In this document: positions 16,052 through 24,449 of the stretch, piece by piece
Layout: every line of letters starts with the position of its first letter
Numbering within the stretch: position 1 is the stretch's first letter
Assembly: GCF_024746815.1 (NCBI RefSeq)
Contig: NZ_CP080525.1
Location: 4,830,501 to 4,894,500 of the forward strand
DNA: 64,000 bases
Direction of reading: 5' to 3'
DNA from: Mesorhizobium sp. AR07
GTDB taxonomy: Bacteria; Pseudomonadota; Alphaproteobacteria; Rhizobiales; Rhizobiaceae
Notes under the pieces: generated by a model
What the model saw: only the letters and a program-made list of their open reading frames with translations
Told to the model about the DNA's origin: nothing
Database searches by the model: none
Translations under genes and position numbers: made by a program

Positions 16052-17008
16052 CTAGAACAGTGCCTTCAACTCGGACAATTTGTCGTTGACCAGCCAGCCG
16101 TAGTAATTTTCCTCCGGCAGTTTTTCCGGCTCGCCGGCGGCGCGGCGCTTGTCGTTCTCCGCCTTCAGCGCAGTGGCGCGCTGCTCCGGATTGCCGACAT
16201 TGTAGAGCGTGGCGGTGAGCCCGGGATTTCCCGAAATGTCGAAGCCGGCAATGCTCTTGTAGGCATCGATCGATTTCTTGATCGTCGCCGCGACGTAGGG
16301 CAGCGTCAGGTCCGGGTCCATGATGGTCTTGTAGACCGAGTTGGGATCGCCGACGTCGAGCTTGGGCAGGCCCGAAACCCTGTGCACGAGATCGCTCATC
16401 TGCAGGGCGGTCAGCGGGTTGAGCTGGCCGAGGCCGAAGGTCTGGCCGGCATAATACGGCTGGAAGAAGGTGGCGCCGAAACGGTCGTCGGGGAAGCTCT
16501 CGCCACCAACGCTCTTGCCGCGAAACGTATGGTTCCAAACCTGCTCGCGGCACTCCCACACATCGTAACTGTCCGACATGCTGCATTTCTTGAATTCCGG
16601 CCGCTGCACGAAATCGGTGATGTCCTCGCCGTCATAGGCAAAGGACAGCTTGCTGGAGAGGTAGGAGATCGCCTTGACGTAATAGGTCTGCAGCCGGTCA
16701 TAGGCGTCGACATTATAGGTGTGCTCGCCGACGATGGCGCCGACAATGTGCATTGGATCGATGCCGTAGGCGGCTGCTGCTTTCTTGATCTTGGCGCGCA
16801 GATCGGCGTCGTTCTGCAGCAGGGCGTAGACCTTGCGGTACTTCGCCTGGAAGGTGGTGTTGGTCGCTTGCGTGCGCCGGCTCGAGGCTCCTGGTATCTC
16901 GGGCTGCTCGGCATTGCGGTTTCCCGCCGGCACCAACGTTGCCGCCTCGGCGCCGAACAGCGTTGCCGCCAGCGTCAAGCCGAGAATGACCAGGATCAGT
17001 TTTTTCAT
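16052..17008 (-). CDS. DUF1402 family secreted protein
   Basis: 318 residues with a signal peptide (MKKLILVILGLTLAATLFGAEA), so probably periplasmic. From memory this is a DUF1402 protein, a family known mainly in Rhizobiales with no assigned function. The body contains AAAYGIDPMHIVGAIVGEHTYNVD, then GATFFQPYYAGQTFGLGQLNPLTALQMS and LTATLYNVGNPEQRA. The spacing of a Glu after a helix, a GLGQ motif and a TLYNVG motif is like lytic transglycosylases of the goose-lysozyme/SLT group; that is inference. The start at MKKLIL gives the clean signal peptide. It is convergent with the moc-like genes. Confidence 0.8.
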   Translation of the reverse strand: MKKLILVILGLTLAATLFGAEAATLVPAGNRNAEQPEIPGASSRRTQATNTTFQAKYRKVYALLQNDADLRAKIKKAAAAYGIDPMHIVGAIVGEHTYNVDAYDRLQTYYVKAISYLSSKLSFAYDGEDITDFVQRPEFKKCSMSDSYDVWECREQVWNHTFRGKSVGGESFPDDRFGATFFQPYYAGQTFGLGQLNPLTALQMSDLVHRVSGLPKLDVGDPNSVYKTIMDPDLTLPYVAATIKKSIDAYKSIAGFDISGNPGLTATLYNVGNPEQRATALKAENDKRRAAGEPEKLPEENYYGWLVNDKLSELKALF

Positions 17009-17095
17009 GCGCCCGCCGCCTGCAAATCTTGCGGGCAAACTAGGGTAGTGCTCCGGGTTGAGTCGAGAGCGCCCCTATGTCCGGCAAGACGAAAG

Positions 17096-17121
17096 GTGGC
17101 CAGATGGTACCATCTGGCCAC
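17096..17121. promoter_or_regulatory. perfect 26-bp palindrome upstream of the DUF1402 gene
   Basis: GTGGCCAGATGGT followed immediately by its exact reverse complement ACCATCTGGCCAC. It lies 88 bp before the DUF1402 start and about 60 bp beyond the hslU stop. It could be an operator of a dimeric regulator or part of a repeat; the sequence alone cannot decide. Confidence 0.7.
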
Positions 17122-17154
17122 ACATGATTGTGTACCGGGTTGTGTTGCCTGAAC

Positions 17155-17178
17155 CGGCGCCGGACTGGTCCGGCGCCG
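17155..17178 (-). terminator. GC-rich hairpin after hslU
   Basis: CGGCGCCGGAC-TG-GTCCGGCGCCG, an 11-bp stem just beyond the hslU stop on the minus strand. There is no proper U-run, so termination would be weak or factor-assisted. Confidence 0.5.
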
Positions 17179-17182
17179 CTGT

Positions 17183-18496
17183 TTAAAGGATGAACCGCGA
17201 CAAATCCGTGTTTCGCGACAGGTCGCCGACATGCTTTTCGACATAGGCGGCGTCGATTGTGACGCTCGTTCCGTTGCGGTCGGGCGCGTCGTAGGAGATC
17301 TCGTCCAGCACCCGCTCCATCACCGTCTGCAACCGCCGGGCGCCGATGTTCTCGACGCTGGCGTTGAGGTCGACTGCGATGCCGGCCAGCGAATCGATGG
17401 CATCGTCGGTGAAAGTCAGGTCGACGCCCTCGGTCTTCATCAGCGCGATATACTGCTTGATCAGGCTGGCTTCGGTCTCGGTCAGGATGCGGACGAAATC
17501 GTCCTTCTCCAACGCCCTCAGTTCGACACGGATCGGCAAGCGGCCCTGCAATTCCGGCAGCAGGTCGGACGGCTTCGAGACATGGAACGCACCGGAAGCG
17601 ATGAACAGGATGTGGTCCGTCTTCACCGGCCCATACTTGGTCGCCACCGTGGTGCCTTCGATCAGCGGCAGCAGGTCGCGCTGCACGCCTTCGCGAGAAA
17701 CGCCGGCGCCCATGCCGCCTTCACGCGAGGCGATCTTGTCGATCTCATCGAGGAAGACGATGCCGTCATTCTCCGTCGCATCCAGCGCCTGGCGCACCAC
17801 CTCGTCCTGGTCGAGCAGCTTGTCGGACTCGTCGTTGACCAGCAGCGCGTAGGATTCCTTCACCGTCGTCTTGCGCGTCTTGGTCTTCTTGCCGCCCATC
17901 GCCTTCGACAGCATGTCGTTGATGTTCAGCACGCCGATATTGGCGCCCGGCATGCCGGGAATCTCGAAGCCGGGCATGCCGCCAGTGCCGGTATCGGCCA
18001 CCTCGATCTCGATCTCCTTGTCGTCGAGTTCGCCGTCGCGCAGCTTCTTGCGGAAGCTGTCGCGAGTCGCCGGGCTGGCCGTCTTGCCGACCAGCGCTTC
18101 CAGCACGCGTTCCTCGGCGTTGATGTGGGCGCGCGCCTTGACGTCCTCGCGCAGCTTCTCGCGCACCAGGCCGATGGCGATCTCGACCAGGTCGCGGATG
18201 ATCTGCTCGACATCGCGGCCGACATAGCCGACTTCGGTGAACTTGGTTGCTTCGACCTTGACGAAAGGCGCACCGGCAAGGCGCGCCAGGCGGCGCGAGA
18301 TCTCGGTCTTGCCGACGCCCGTCGGCCCGATCATCAGGATGTTCTTCGGCATCACCTCTTCGCGCATCTGGCCCTCCAGCTGCTGGCGGCGCCAGCGGTT
18401 GCGCAAGGCGATGGCCACGGCGCGCTTGGCGTCCTTCTGGCCGATGATGAAGCGGTCGAGTTCCGAAACGATTTCGCGGGGAGAAAATGTGCTCAT
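17183..18496 (-). CDS. hslU: ATP-dependent protease ATPase subunit HslU
   Basis: 437 residues, the AAA+ unfoldase that feeds substrates to the HslV peptidase ring. Walker A GPTGVGKTE is at residues 57-65, Walker B IVFLDEIDKIAS follows, and the pore motif region EATKFTEVGYVGRD and sensor RLPIRVELR are present. The C-terminus DLSRFIL is the conserved tail that docks into HslV. I begin at MSTFSPREIV, as in other rhizobial HslU proteins; an in-frame start five codons upstream exists. It is last in a minus-strand run hslV-GNAT-DUF2157-DUF2585-hslU, with DUF2585 ending 4 bp before it. Confidence 0.97.
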   Translation of the reverse strand: MSTFSPREIVSELDRFIIGQKDAKRAVAIALRNRWRRQQLEGQMREEVMPKNILMIGPTGVGKTEISRRLARLAGAPFVKVEATKFTEVGYVGRDVEQIIRDLVEIAIGLVREKLREDVKARAHINAEERVLEALVGKTASPATRDSFRKKLRDGELDDKEIEIEVADTGTGGMPGFEIPGMPGANIGVLNINDMLSKAMGGKKTKTRKTTVKESYALLVNDESDKLLDQDEVVRQALDATENDGIVFLDEIDKIASREGGMGAGVSREGVQRDLLPLIEGTTVATKYGPVKTDHILFIASGAFHVSKPSDLLPELQGRLPIRVELRALEKDDFVRILTETEASLIKQYIALMKTEGVDLTFTDDAIDSLAGIAVDLNASVENIGARRLQTVMERVLDEISYDAPDRNGTSVTIDAAYVEKHVGDLSRNTDLSRFIL

Positions 18497-18500
18497 ATCA

Positions 18501-19100
18501 CTAAATTCCACTTTGCCACTGCTTGATGGCCTCGAACGGATGCAGCAGCATGATCACGTTGAGTGTCAGATTGTCCCGGATGAGATAGCCGGTACCGAGT
18601 TCGAAGAGGATGGCGAGGCTGACGATCACCCATATAGGTAGCCTTCGCGCCATCACAAATCCCAGCATCATGGCCAGCGTGTCGGACACCGAATTGATGA
18701 TGCTGTCGCCGTAGTAATCGAGCGAGATCGTTCCGGCGCGGTAGCGGTCGATGATGAACGGGCTGTTTTCCAGCAGTTCCCAGCCGCCCTCGATGAGAAC
18801 CGCGAATGCCAGCCTCAAGCCGATCGGCGAGCGCGGAAACAGATACCTGGCCAGCGCGTAGAACAGGAAGCCGTGAATGATGTGGGAGAACGTGTACCAG
18901 TCCGAAATGTGCTGGGAATTCTCGGAACTGTTGACCACGCCGTGCCAGAGCTTGACGTAGCCGCAGGTGCAGATCGGCGGGTGGCCCATCAGGTAGAGCG
19001 TGATGGCCTGGACAATGATCAGGCCAAGCACGATCAGCAGCCCCATCCGCCAGCTGTTTTCGTAGGCCGAGACAGTTTTGTCGTCGCCTGAAATCTTCAT
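18501..19100 (-). CDS. DUF2585 family membrane protein
   Basis: 199 residues with four or five hydrophobic segments. Recognised as DUF2585 from the conserved CTCGYVKLWHGVVNSSENSQHISDWYTFSHIIHGFLFY segment (residues ~45-82) and ENSPFIIDRYR with GDSIINSVSDT. The His/Asp/Glu-rich stretch facing the membrane edge hints at a catalytic or metal site, but no function is established that I know of. It lies 4 bp before hslU and ~46 bp after the DUF2157-like gene, so it is probably co-transcribed with hslU. Confidence 0.8.
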   Translation of the reverse strand: MKISGDDKTVSAYENSWRMGLLIVLGLIIVQAITLYLMGHPPICTCGYVKLWHGVVNSSENSQHISDWYTFSHIIHGFLFYALARYLFPRSPIGLRLAFAVLIEGGWELLENSPFIIDRYRAGTISLDYYGDSIINSVSDTLAMMLGFVMARRLPIWVIVSLAILFELGTGYLIRDNLTLNVIMLLHPFEAIKQWQSGI

Positions 19101-19146
19101 ACCCTATCGCCCTCTCGAAAGTCGCTTCTCACCACTACAGCGTCCA

Positions 19147-20307
19147 TCATGCCTTCAGCGGCGGCAGCCGGCGGATCACGGCTGCCGGCAAGGTGGGCTT
19201 GACGACCATTCGCCGGATACGCTGCCAGCCGGCGCCAAACAGGATAATCGACGCGCCAACAAAGACCAGGATCAAGGCAAATGGCGGGATGCCGGTCGAA
19301 TCGGAGGCGGAACTCACCAGATAATAAATGCCCAGCGAGCCGAAATAGGCCAAGGTAGGAACCAAGAGCGAACGGCGGTCTATGGCGAGTGCAATATAGA
19401 GGAAGCCAAGGATCAGAATCGCCAGCATGATGGTTGCATTGGCGTCCGGCGCGATGTGCCCGAATACGACATTCTGTCCGGTTGCCATGATAAAGAGCGG
19501 GTGCACCAGCATGGGTGCCGAGACGACATGCAGCCAGAACGCGCAATCGGACCAGATCCTGCGTCGATCCCGGTCGTAAATGTCAAAAGCTACACCCGTT
19601 GCGAACACGATCAGGCCGCAGATCAGCGGCATGTAGAGTGCCGCGCGGAGCAGTTCGGGAGCATCCTCAAGGCGTGGTGGCGCAATCGCGCCTGTTGTCA
19701 CACTGTCATACAGGATTATCGCCGTTTGCAAGAAGGCAAGCAGTGTGAAGGCGATGGCGATAGCCCCGGCAATGATGGGAACGCGAAAACGCCAGAAATA
19801 GATCGCCGCCGCCGCAATCCCCCCGCCCAGGAAAACATATCCGGCCCGGGAAGCGGTTTGGCGCAGCGCCAACAGTTGCCAGATCGTCTCCGGAACGCGT
19901 ATGCCAAAACTGGCCTCCACTTGCTGCGCCAGAGCAACCAGAATGGCGACAATGAAAATCAGGGCAAGCACGGACGACGATAATTTCATCCGATGCTGAC
20001 GCGTGACAATTTCGGCGAGCGCCCAGGCAAAAACCGCGAGGATGCCAGCGATCCAGAATGTCTGGCCTGGAAGCAAGGTGGTGAGGACAAAGAAGAAGCC
20101 GGCGCTGAGCAGAACGGTTCCCACAGTGACAAACAGATCGTTACCGCCGCCGACCAGCCGCAGGTTTTCCTCGTCACCCTCGTCATCGGCGCGCCTGGCC
20201 TCGGGGGCGAGAGCGGCGCCGCGCTCCATGACCTCCAGCTGATCCCGCGTGGTTTGCGAGATCAGACCAGCTGCGACTGCCTTATCGAGTGTTTCAGCGC
20301 TGATCAA
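19147..20307 (-). CDS. polytopic membrane protein, DUF2157-like
   Basis: 386 residues. A short soluble N-terminus (ISAETLDKAVAAGLISQTTRDQLEVM) is followed by about ten hydrophobic segments; the N-terminal part resembles the DUF2157 region of predicted membrane proteins. The start appears to be TTG at 20307, overlapping the upstream acetyltransferase stop by 4 nt. No catalytic motif is seen and no function can be given. Confidence 0.75.
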   Translation of the reverse strand: MISAETLDKAVAAGLISQTTRDQLEVMERGAALAPEARRADDEGDEENLRLVGGGNDLFVTVGTVLLSAGFFFVLTTLLPGQTFWIAGILAVFAWALAEIVTRQHRMKLSSSVLALIFIVAILVALAQQVEASFGIRVPETIWQLLALRQTASRAGYVFLGGGIAAAAIYFWRFRVPIIAGAIAIAFTLLAFLQTAIILYDSVTTGAIAPPRLEDAPELLRAALYMPLICGLIVFATGVAFDIYDRDRRRIWSDCAFWLHVVSAPMLVHPLFIMATGQNVVFGHIAPDANATIMLAILILGFLYIALAIDRRSLLVPTLAYFGSLGIYYLVSSASDSTGIPPFALILVFVGASIILFGAGWQRIRRMVVKPTLPAAVIRRLPPLKA

Positions 20308-20816
20308 CTGGCCTCCTGCGGTGCTTCGCGCGCCATCATCAGGGCTGGCCCGTATTCCGTTGTTCTGGTGTCAAAGGCGGCAAAGCCGGCTTTCTCATAA
20401 GCGCGGATCGCCGGTGCATCGTTCGGATGCGGGTCGATGATGACACGGGGCACGCCCTCCTCGAACAATTGTTCGACGAACTGGCGCACGATCGCCGAGC
20501 CGTGGCCGAGGCCGACCAGCTCCGGCCGGCCGATCGAAATGTCGATGCCCAGCGTACCGAAAGGCTGGTCGGCATAGAGGTGGTCGTCTTCCAGATGCGG
20601 ATCGTAGCTCTGCAGGTAGGCGATCGGCTTGCCGTCGAGCTCGACGATCAGCGGCTCGACGGAAATCGAGTCGATATGATCGCGAATCCCGGCGATCTCC
20701 GTCTCAGGGTCGTCCCACCACTGCGCGACATGCGGCTCGGCGAGCCAGCCGGCGATCATCGGCAGGTCCTTCTCGGTCACCGGCCGAAAATCATAACTAA
20801 CTTCTTGTTTGACCAT
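20304..20816 (-). CDS. GNAT family N-acetyltransferase (AAC(6')-like)
   Basis: 170 residues. The acetyl-CoA-binding stretch is degenerate but recognisable: GLGHGSAIVRQFVEQLFEEGVPRVIIDPHPNDAPAIRAYEKAGF. The N-terminus FRPVTEKDLPMIAGWLAEPHVAQWWDDPE with YADQPFGTLGIDISIG resembles AacA4-type aminoglycoside 6'-acetyltransferases and RimJ/RimL relatives. Housekeeping context makes antibiotic resistance a weak guess; the substrate is unknown. Its start codon lies inside a CCATGATC...GATCATGG inverted repeat. Confidence 0.85.
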   Translation of the reverse strand: MVKQEVSYDFRPVTEKDLPMIAGWLAEPHVAQWWDDPETEIAGIRDHIDSISVEPLIVELDGKPIAYLQSYDPHLEDDHLYADQPFGTLGIDISIGRPELVGLGHGSAIVRQFVEQLFEEGVPRVIIDPHPNDAPAIRAYEKAGFAAFDTRTTEYGPALMMAREAPQEAS

Positions 20817-20878
20817 GATCTTCTCCGAAAACCGGTTTCCATTTTTCGCTTACGCGGTCCTGCGGTTCGGGATCATGG
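20813..20878. repeat. short palindromic repeat with GAAAACCGGTTTCC core
   Basis: CCATGATC and GATCATGG bracket CCGAAAACCGGTTTCCATTTTTCG. The core belongs to the same dispersed CGGAAAA/CCGGTTT family as elements at 29311, 55851 and 61237. It overlaps the GNAT start codon. Confidence 0.65.
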
Positions 20879-20887
20879 CCAGCCTTT

Positions 20888-21439
20888 TCAGGCGGCATCG
20901 AGCGTTTCGATGACGAAGTTGTTGTTGGTGTACACGCAGATGTCGGACGCGATCTGCATCGCCTTGCGGGCGATCTCCTCGGCATCCTTGTCGGTGTCCA
21001 TCAGTGCGCGCGCCGCGGCCAGCGCGTAATTGCCGCCGGAGCCGATGGCCATGACGCCATGTTCGGGTTCGAGCACATCGCCGGTGCCGGTCAGCGCCAG
21101 CGAGATCGACTTGTCGGCGACCAGCATCATCGCCTCCAGCCGGCGCAGATAGCGGTCGGTGCGCCAGTCCTTTGCGAGTTCGACGCAGGCGCGCGTCAGC
21201 TGGTCGGGATATTGTTCGAGCTTGGCTTCCAGCCGTTCCAGAAGCGTGAAGGCATCGGCCGTGGCGCCGGCGAAACCGGCAATCACATTGCCGCCCTTGC
21301 CGATGCGGCGCACTTTCCTGGCATTGCCCTTCATGATGGTCTGGCCAAGGCTGACCTGGCCGTCGCCGGCGATCACCACCTTGTTGCCCTTGCGCACCGT
21401 CACGATGGTCGTGGCGTGCATGGTCAGTTCATTCGACAT
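20888..21439 (-). CDS. hslV: ATP-dependent protease peptidase subunit HslV
   Basis: 183 residues, the N-terminal-threonine peptidase of the HslUV protease. After processing, the catalytic Thr is in HATTIVTVRKGNKVVIAGDGQVSLGQT near the N-terminus; GFAGATADAFTLLERLE and AIGSGGNYALAAARAL are conserved. It heads the minus-strand run that ends in hslU, with three unrelated genes between. It is divergent from hisB across ~226 bp that must hold both promoters. Confidence 0.97.
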   Translation of the reverse strand: MSNELTMHATTIVTVRKGNKVVIAGDGQVSLGQTIMKGNARKVRRIGKGGNVIAGFAGATADAFTLLERLEAKLEQYPDQLTRACVELAKDWRTDRYLRRLEAMMLVADKSISLALTGTGDVLEPEHGVMAIGSGGNYALAAARALMDTDKDAEEIARKAMQIASDICVYTNNNFVIETLDAA

Positions 21440-21665
21440 TTCCTGGCTCCGATTCGCGCTATCCCAAAAAGGCGATTGGCGCGGTACGAGTGACGTGATC
21501 GGCCATATGTATGCATGGGCCCGGTGATTGCAAACGGCTCGATAGCGACCGGGATGGCAACTGGCAATCGCCGGATCATGCTGCTAGAAGGCTTTCGTTT
21601 TCAAGCCTGGGAACGCTCGAAGCTTAACCTCCTGAGCTTTGACGCCCTGCAACAAGGACAAGGCC

Positions 21666-22265
21666 ATGGCGTCCCGTTCCGCCGAAGTCAGCCGCAAGAC
21701 CAAGGAAACCGATATCGCGGTATCGGTCCATGTCGACGGCTCGGGCAAATCAGACATGGCGACGGGCGTCGGCTTCTTCGACCATATGCTGGATCAGCTG
21801 TCGCGCCATTCGCTGATCGACATGACGGTCAAGGCCACGGGCGATCTGCATATCGACGACCACCACACGGTCGAGGACACCGGCATCGCGCTCGGTCAGG
21901 CGCTGGCCAAGGCGCTCGGCGAGCGGCGCGGCATCATGCGCTATGCCTCGATCGACCTGGCCATGGACGAAACGCTGACGCGCGCGGCGATCGACGTGTC
22001 GGGCCGTCCGTTCCTGGTCTGGAACGTTTCCTTCTCGTCGCCGAAGATCGGCACGTTCGACACCGAACTGGTGCGCGAATTCTTCCAGGCGCTGGCGCAG
22101 AATGCCGGTATCACGCTGCACGTCACCAACCACTATGGCGCCAACAACCACCACATCGCCGAGACCTGTTTCAAGGCGGTGGCGCGCGTCCTGCGCGCCG
22201 CTCTCGAACGCGACCCGCGCCAGCCGGACGCGGTTCCTTCCACCAAGGGATCGTTGAAGGGATAG
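21666..22265 (+). CDS. hisB: imidazoleglycerol-phosphate dehydratase
   Basis: 199 residues; sixth step of histidine synthesis. Metal-binding histidine clusters are clear: GVGFFDHMLDQLSRH, DLHIDDHHTVEDTGIALGQAL and TLHVTNHYGANNHHIAETCFKA. The enzyme is monofunctional (no phosphatase domain). ATG with AAGGACAAGGCC upstream. First gene of the his cluster, divergent from hslV. Confidence 0.97.
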   Translation: MASRSAEVSRKTKETDIAVSVHVDGSGKSDMATGVGFFDHMLDQLSRHSLIDMTVKATGDLHIDDHHTVEDTGIALGQALAKALGERRGIMRYASIDLAMDETLTRAAIDVSGRPFLVWNVSFSSPKIGTFDTELVREFFQALAQNAGITLHVTNHYGANNHHIAETCFKAVARVLRAALERDPRQPDAVPSTKGSLKG

Positions 22266-22269
22266 CGTG

Positions 22270-22746
22270 ATGGCCGCTTATGTCGTGATGGAGCCGCCCG
22301 GCCGCAGCGAGAAGATCGACGCAACGGCCTTTGTCCGCGATGGCTTTACCTGGCTCGGTTTCCTGGTGCCGCCGCTGTGGTTCGCCTGGCACCGGCTGTG
22401 GATCGAGGCGGCGCTCGCCTTCGTCGTCATGGGCCTGCTTTCCATGCTTGGCCAAAAGCTCGGCCTCGGGCTGGCCGGTTCGCTGCTGTCGCTGCTGGTT
22501 TCGCTTTATGTCGGGCTGGAAGGGCAGGGCCTGCGCATAGCAGCACTTCGCCGCCGCGGCTGGCATGAATGGGGCGTGGTCGAGGCCGGTTGGCTCGACG
22601 ATGCCGACAGGCGCTATGCCTTGGAAGCCGATGCGCTTTCCGATCAAGCCGCACCGCTGCCGCGCATTGTTCCGGATGCCGCCCTGGCGCGCCCGTCGCA
22701 GCATGGCATGGCGCTTGGGCTGACCCACATCCCGGGACGGACCTGA
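22270..22746 (+). CDS. DUF2628 family membrane protein
   Basis: 158 residues. The N-terminal VVMEPPGRSEKIDATAFVRDGFTWLGFLVPPLWFAWHRLWIEA is typical of DUF2628, followed by two hydrophobic segments and a soluble tail of about 60 residues. It lies between hisB and hisH with gaps of a few bases, so it is translated within the his operon. No role in histidine synthesis is known to me. A GTG directly upstream is an alternative start. Confidence 0.8.
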   Translation: MAAYVVMEPPGRSEKIDATAFVRDGFTWLGFLVPPLWFAWHRLWIEAALAFVVMGLLSMLGQKLGLGLAGSLLSLLVSLYVGLEGQGLRIAALRRRGWHEWGVVEAGWLDDADRRYALEADALSDQAAPLPRIVPDAALARPSQHGMALGLTHIPGRT

Positions 22747-22747
22747 C

Positions 22748-23398
22748 ATGCGGGTTGCGATCATCGATTACGGTTCGGGCAATCTGCGCTCGGCCACCAA
22801 GGCCTTCGAGCGCGCCGCGCGCGAAGCCGGCATATCGGCTGACATCGACCTGACCGCCGATGCCGAGCGGGTGCGCACGGCCGACCGTATCGTCCTGCCC
22901 GGCGTCGGCGCCTATGCCGACTGCGCGGCCGGCTTGCGCGCCGTCGACGGCATGTGGGAAGCGGTGGAGGACGTCGCGATCGCCAAGGGCCGGCCGTTCC
23001 TCGGCATCTGCGTCGGCATGCAGCTGATGTCGCAGCGCGGCCTGGAAAAGACCGTTACCAACGGCTTCGGCTGGATCGCCGGCGACGTCAAGGAGATCAC
23101 GCCGGCCGATCCGGCGCTGAAAATCCCGCAGATCGGCTGGAACACGATTGAACTCATGCGTGAGCATCCGCTGTTTGCGGGCATTCCGACCGGAAACAAC
23201 GGTTTGCATGCATATTTCGTGCATTCCTACCATCTCGATGCGCGGAAGTCCGATGAGGTTCTGGCGGTCGCCGACTATGGCGGCCCGGTGACGGCCACCG
23301 TCGCCCGCGACAACCTCGTCGGCACGCAGTTCCATCCGGAAAAGAGCCAGGCGCTGGGCCTGGCGCTGATCACCAATTTCCTGCGCTGGAGGCCTTGA
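22748..23398 (+). CDS. hisH: imidazole glycerol phosphate synthase, glutamine amidotransferase subunit
   Basis: 216 residues. It supplies ammonia from glutamine to HisF. Triad: Cys in PFLGICVGMQLMSQ, His and Glu in GTQFHPEKSQ. The N-terminal IIDYGSGNLRSATKAFERAA and LPGVGAYADC are typical. Its partner hisF lies four genes downstream in the same operon. Confidence 0.97.
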   Translation: MRVAIIDYGSGNLRSATKAFERAAREAGISADIDLTADAERVRTADRIVLPGVGAYADCAAGLRAVDGMWEAVEDVAIAKGRPFLGICVGMQLMSQRGLEKTVTNGFGWIAGDVKEITPADPALKIPQIGWNTIELMREHPLFAGIPTGNNGLHAYFVHSYHLDARKSDEVLAVADYGGPVTATVARDNLVGTQFHPEKSQALGLALITNFLRWRP

Positions 23399-23404
23399 GG
23401 CATC

Positions 23405-23695
23405 ATGAGCAAGAAGGGCTATTGGATGGCGATGATCGATGTCCGCGATCCCGAAATGTACAAGCAGTACATCGAGGCGAACGCGGTGGCGTTTGCGAAA
23501 TACGGCGCCAAGTTTGCCGTGCGGGCCGGCCGCCATCAGAACACGGAGGGACCGACCGGCAATCGCCATGTGCTGGTCGAGTTCGAATCCTACGACAAGG
23601 CGGTCGAATGCTATCATTCGCCGGAATATCAGCATGCCTCGAAATTCAGGCTTGCCGCCTCGACCGGCCATTTCGTCATCGTTGAAGGCGCCTGA
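23405..23695 (+). CDS. DUF1330 domain-containing protein
   Basis: 96 residues: MSKKGYWMAMIDVRDPEMYKQY, then KFAVRAGRHQNTEGPTGNRHVLVEFESYDKAVECYHSPEYQ. This is the dimeric ferredoxin-like DUF1330 fold. Function unknown. It lies 6 bp after hisH and 4 bp before hisA, so it is embedded in the his operon. The same arrangement in other rhizobia, if confirmed, would suggest more than chance. Confidence 0.85.
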   Translation: MSKKGYWMAMIDVRDPEMYKQYIEANAVAFAKYGAKFAVRAGRHQNTEGPTGNRHVLVEFESYDKAVECYHSPEYQHASKFRLAASTGHFVIVEGA

Positions 23696-23699
23696 ACGG

Positions 23700-24449
23700 A
23701 TGATCCTGTTTCCAGCCATCGATCTCAAGGACGGCCAATGCGTGCGCCTGAAGCACGGCGACATGGCGACCGCGACCATCTACAATGACGACCCGGCGGC
23801 CCAGGCCAAAGCCTTCGAGCAGCAGGGCTTCGAATGGCTGCATGTCGTCGACCTTAACGGCGCCTTCCAGGGCCAGAGCGTCAACAGCGCGGCGGTCGGC
23901 GCCATCCTCAAAGCAACGAAGAACCCGGTCCAGCTCGGCGGTGGCATCCGCACCCTGCCGCAGATCGAGGACTGGCTCGATCGGGGGCTGGCCCGTGTCA
24001 TCCTCGGCACGGTGGCGGTGCGTGACCCCGATCTGGTCAAGCAGGCCTGCAAGGCATTTCCGGGCAAGGTCGCCGTCGGCATCGACGCCAAGGGCGGCAA
24101 GGTCGCGGTCGAAGGCTGGGCCGAGGCATCGAGCCTCGGCGTCATCGAACTGGCGAAGAAATTCGAGGGCGCCGGCGTCGCCGCCATCATCTACACCGAC
24201 ATCGACCGCGACGGGGTGCTGACCGGCATCAACTGGGACGCCACCATCAGTCTCGCCGATGCCGTGTCTATTCCCGTCATCGCGTCCGGTGGCCTCGCCT
24301 CGATCGCCGATATCGTGCGCATGACCATGCCCGATGCGCAAAAGCTCGAAGGCGCGATCTCCGGCCGGGCGCTCTATGACGGTCGCATCGATCCGGCCGA
24401 GGCGCTGGCGATCCTGCGGGGCCGGCCGGCGAAGGAGACGCGGCCGTGA
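23700..24449 (+). CDS. hisA: phosphoribosylformimino-5-aminoimidazole carboxamide ribotide isomerase
   Basis: 249 residues, (beta-alpha)8 barrel. Catalytic Asp in PAIDLKDGQCVRLKHGD and the second in IYTDIDRDGVLTGINW; phosphate-binding QLGGGIRT and VIASGGLAS are present. The ATG is at the very start of the domain; longer in-frame upstream sequence overlaps DUF1330 and is not real. Its stop overlaps the arginase-like start by 4 nt (ATGA). Confidence 0.97.
   Translation: MILFPAIDLKDGQCVRLKHGDMATATIYNDDPAAQAKAFEQQGFEWLHVVDLNGAFQGQSVNSAAVGAILKATKNPVQLGGGIRTLPQIEDWLDRGLARVILGTVAVRDPDLVKQACKAFPGKVAVGIDAKGGKVAVEGWAEASSLGVIELAKKFEGAGVAAIIYTDIDRDGVLTGINWDATISLADAVSIPVIASGGLASIADIVRMTMPDAQKLEGAISGRALYDGRIDPAEALAILRGRPAKETRP

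Noticed and set aside
20304..20816. Aminoglycoside-resistance gene
   Set aside because: The protein resembles AAC(6') enzymes but sits in a conserved housekeeping cluster with no mobile element beside it, so a resistance role is not supported.
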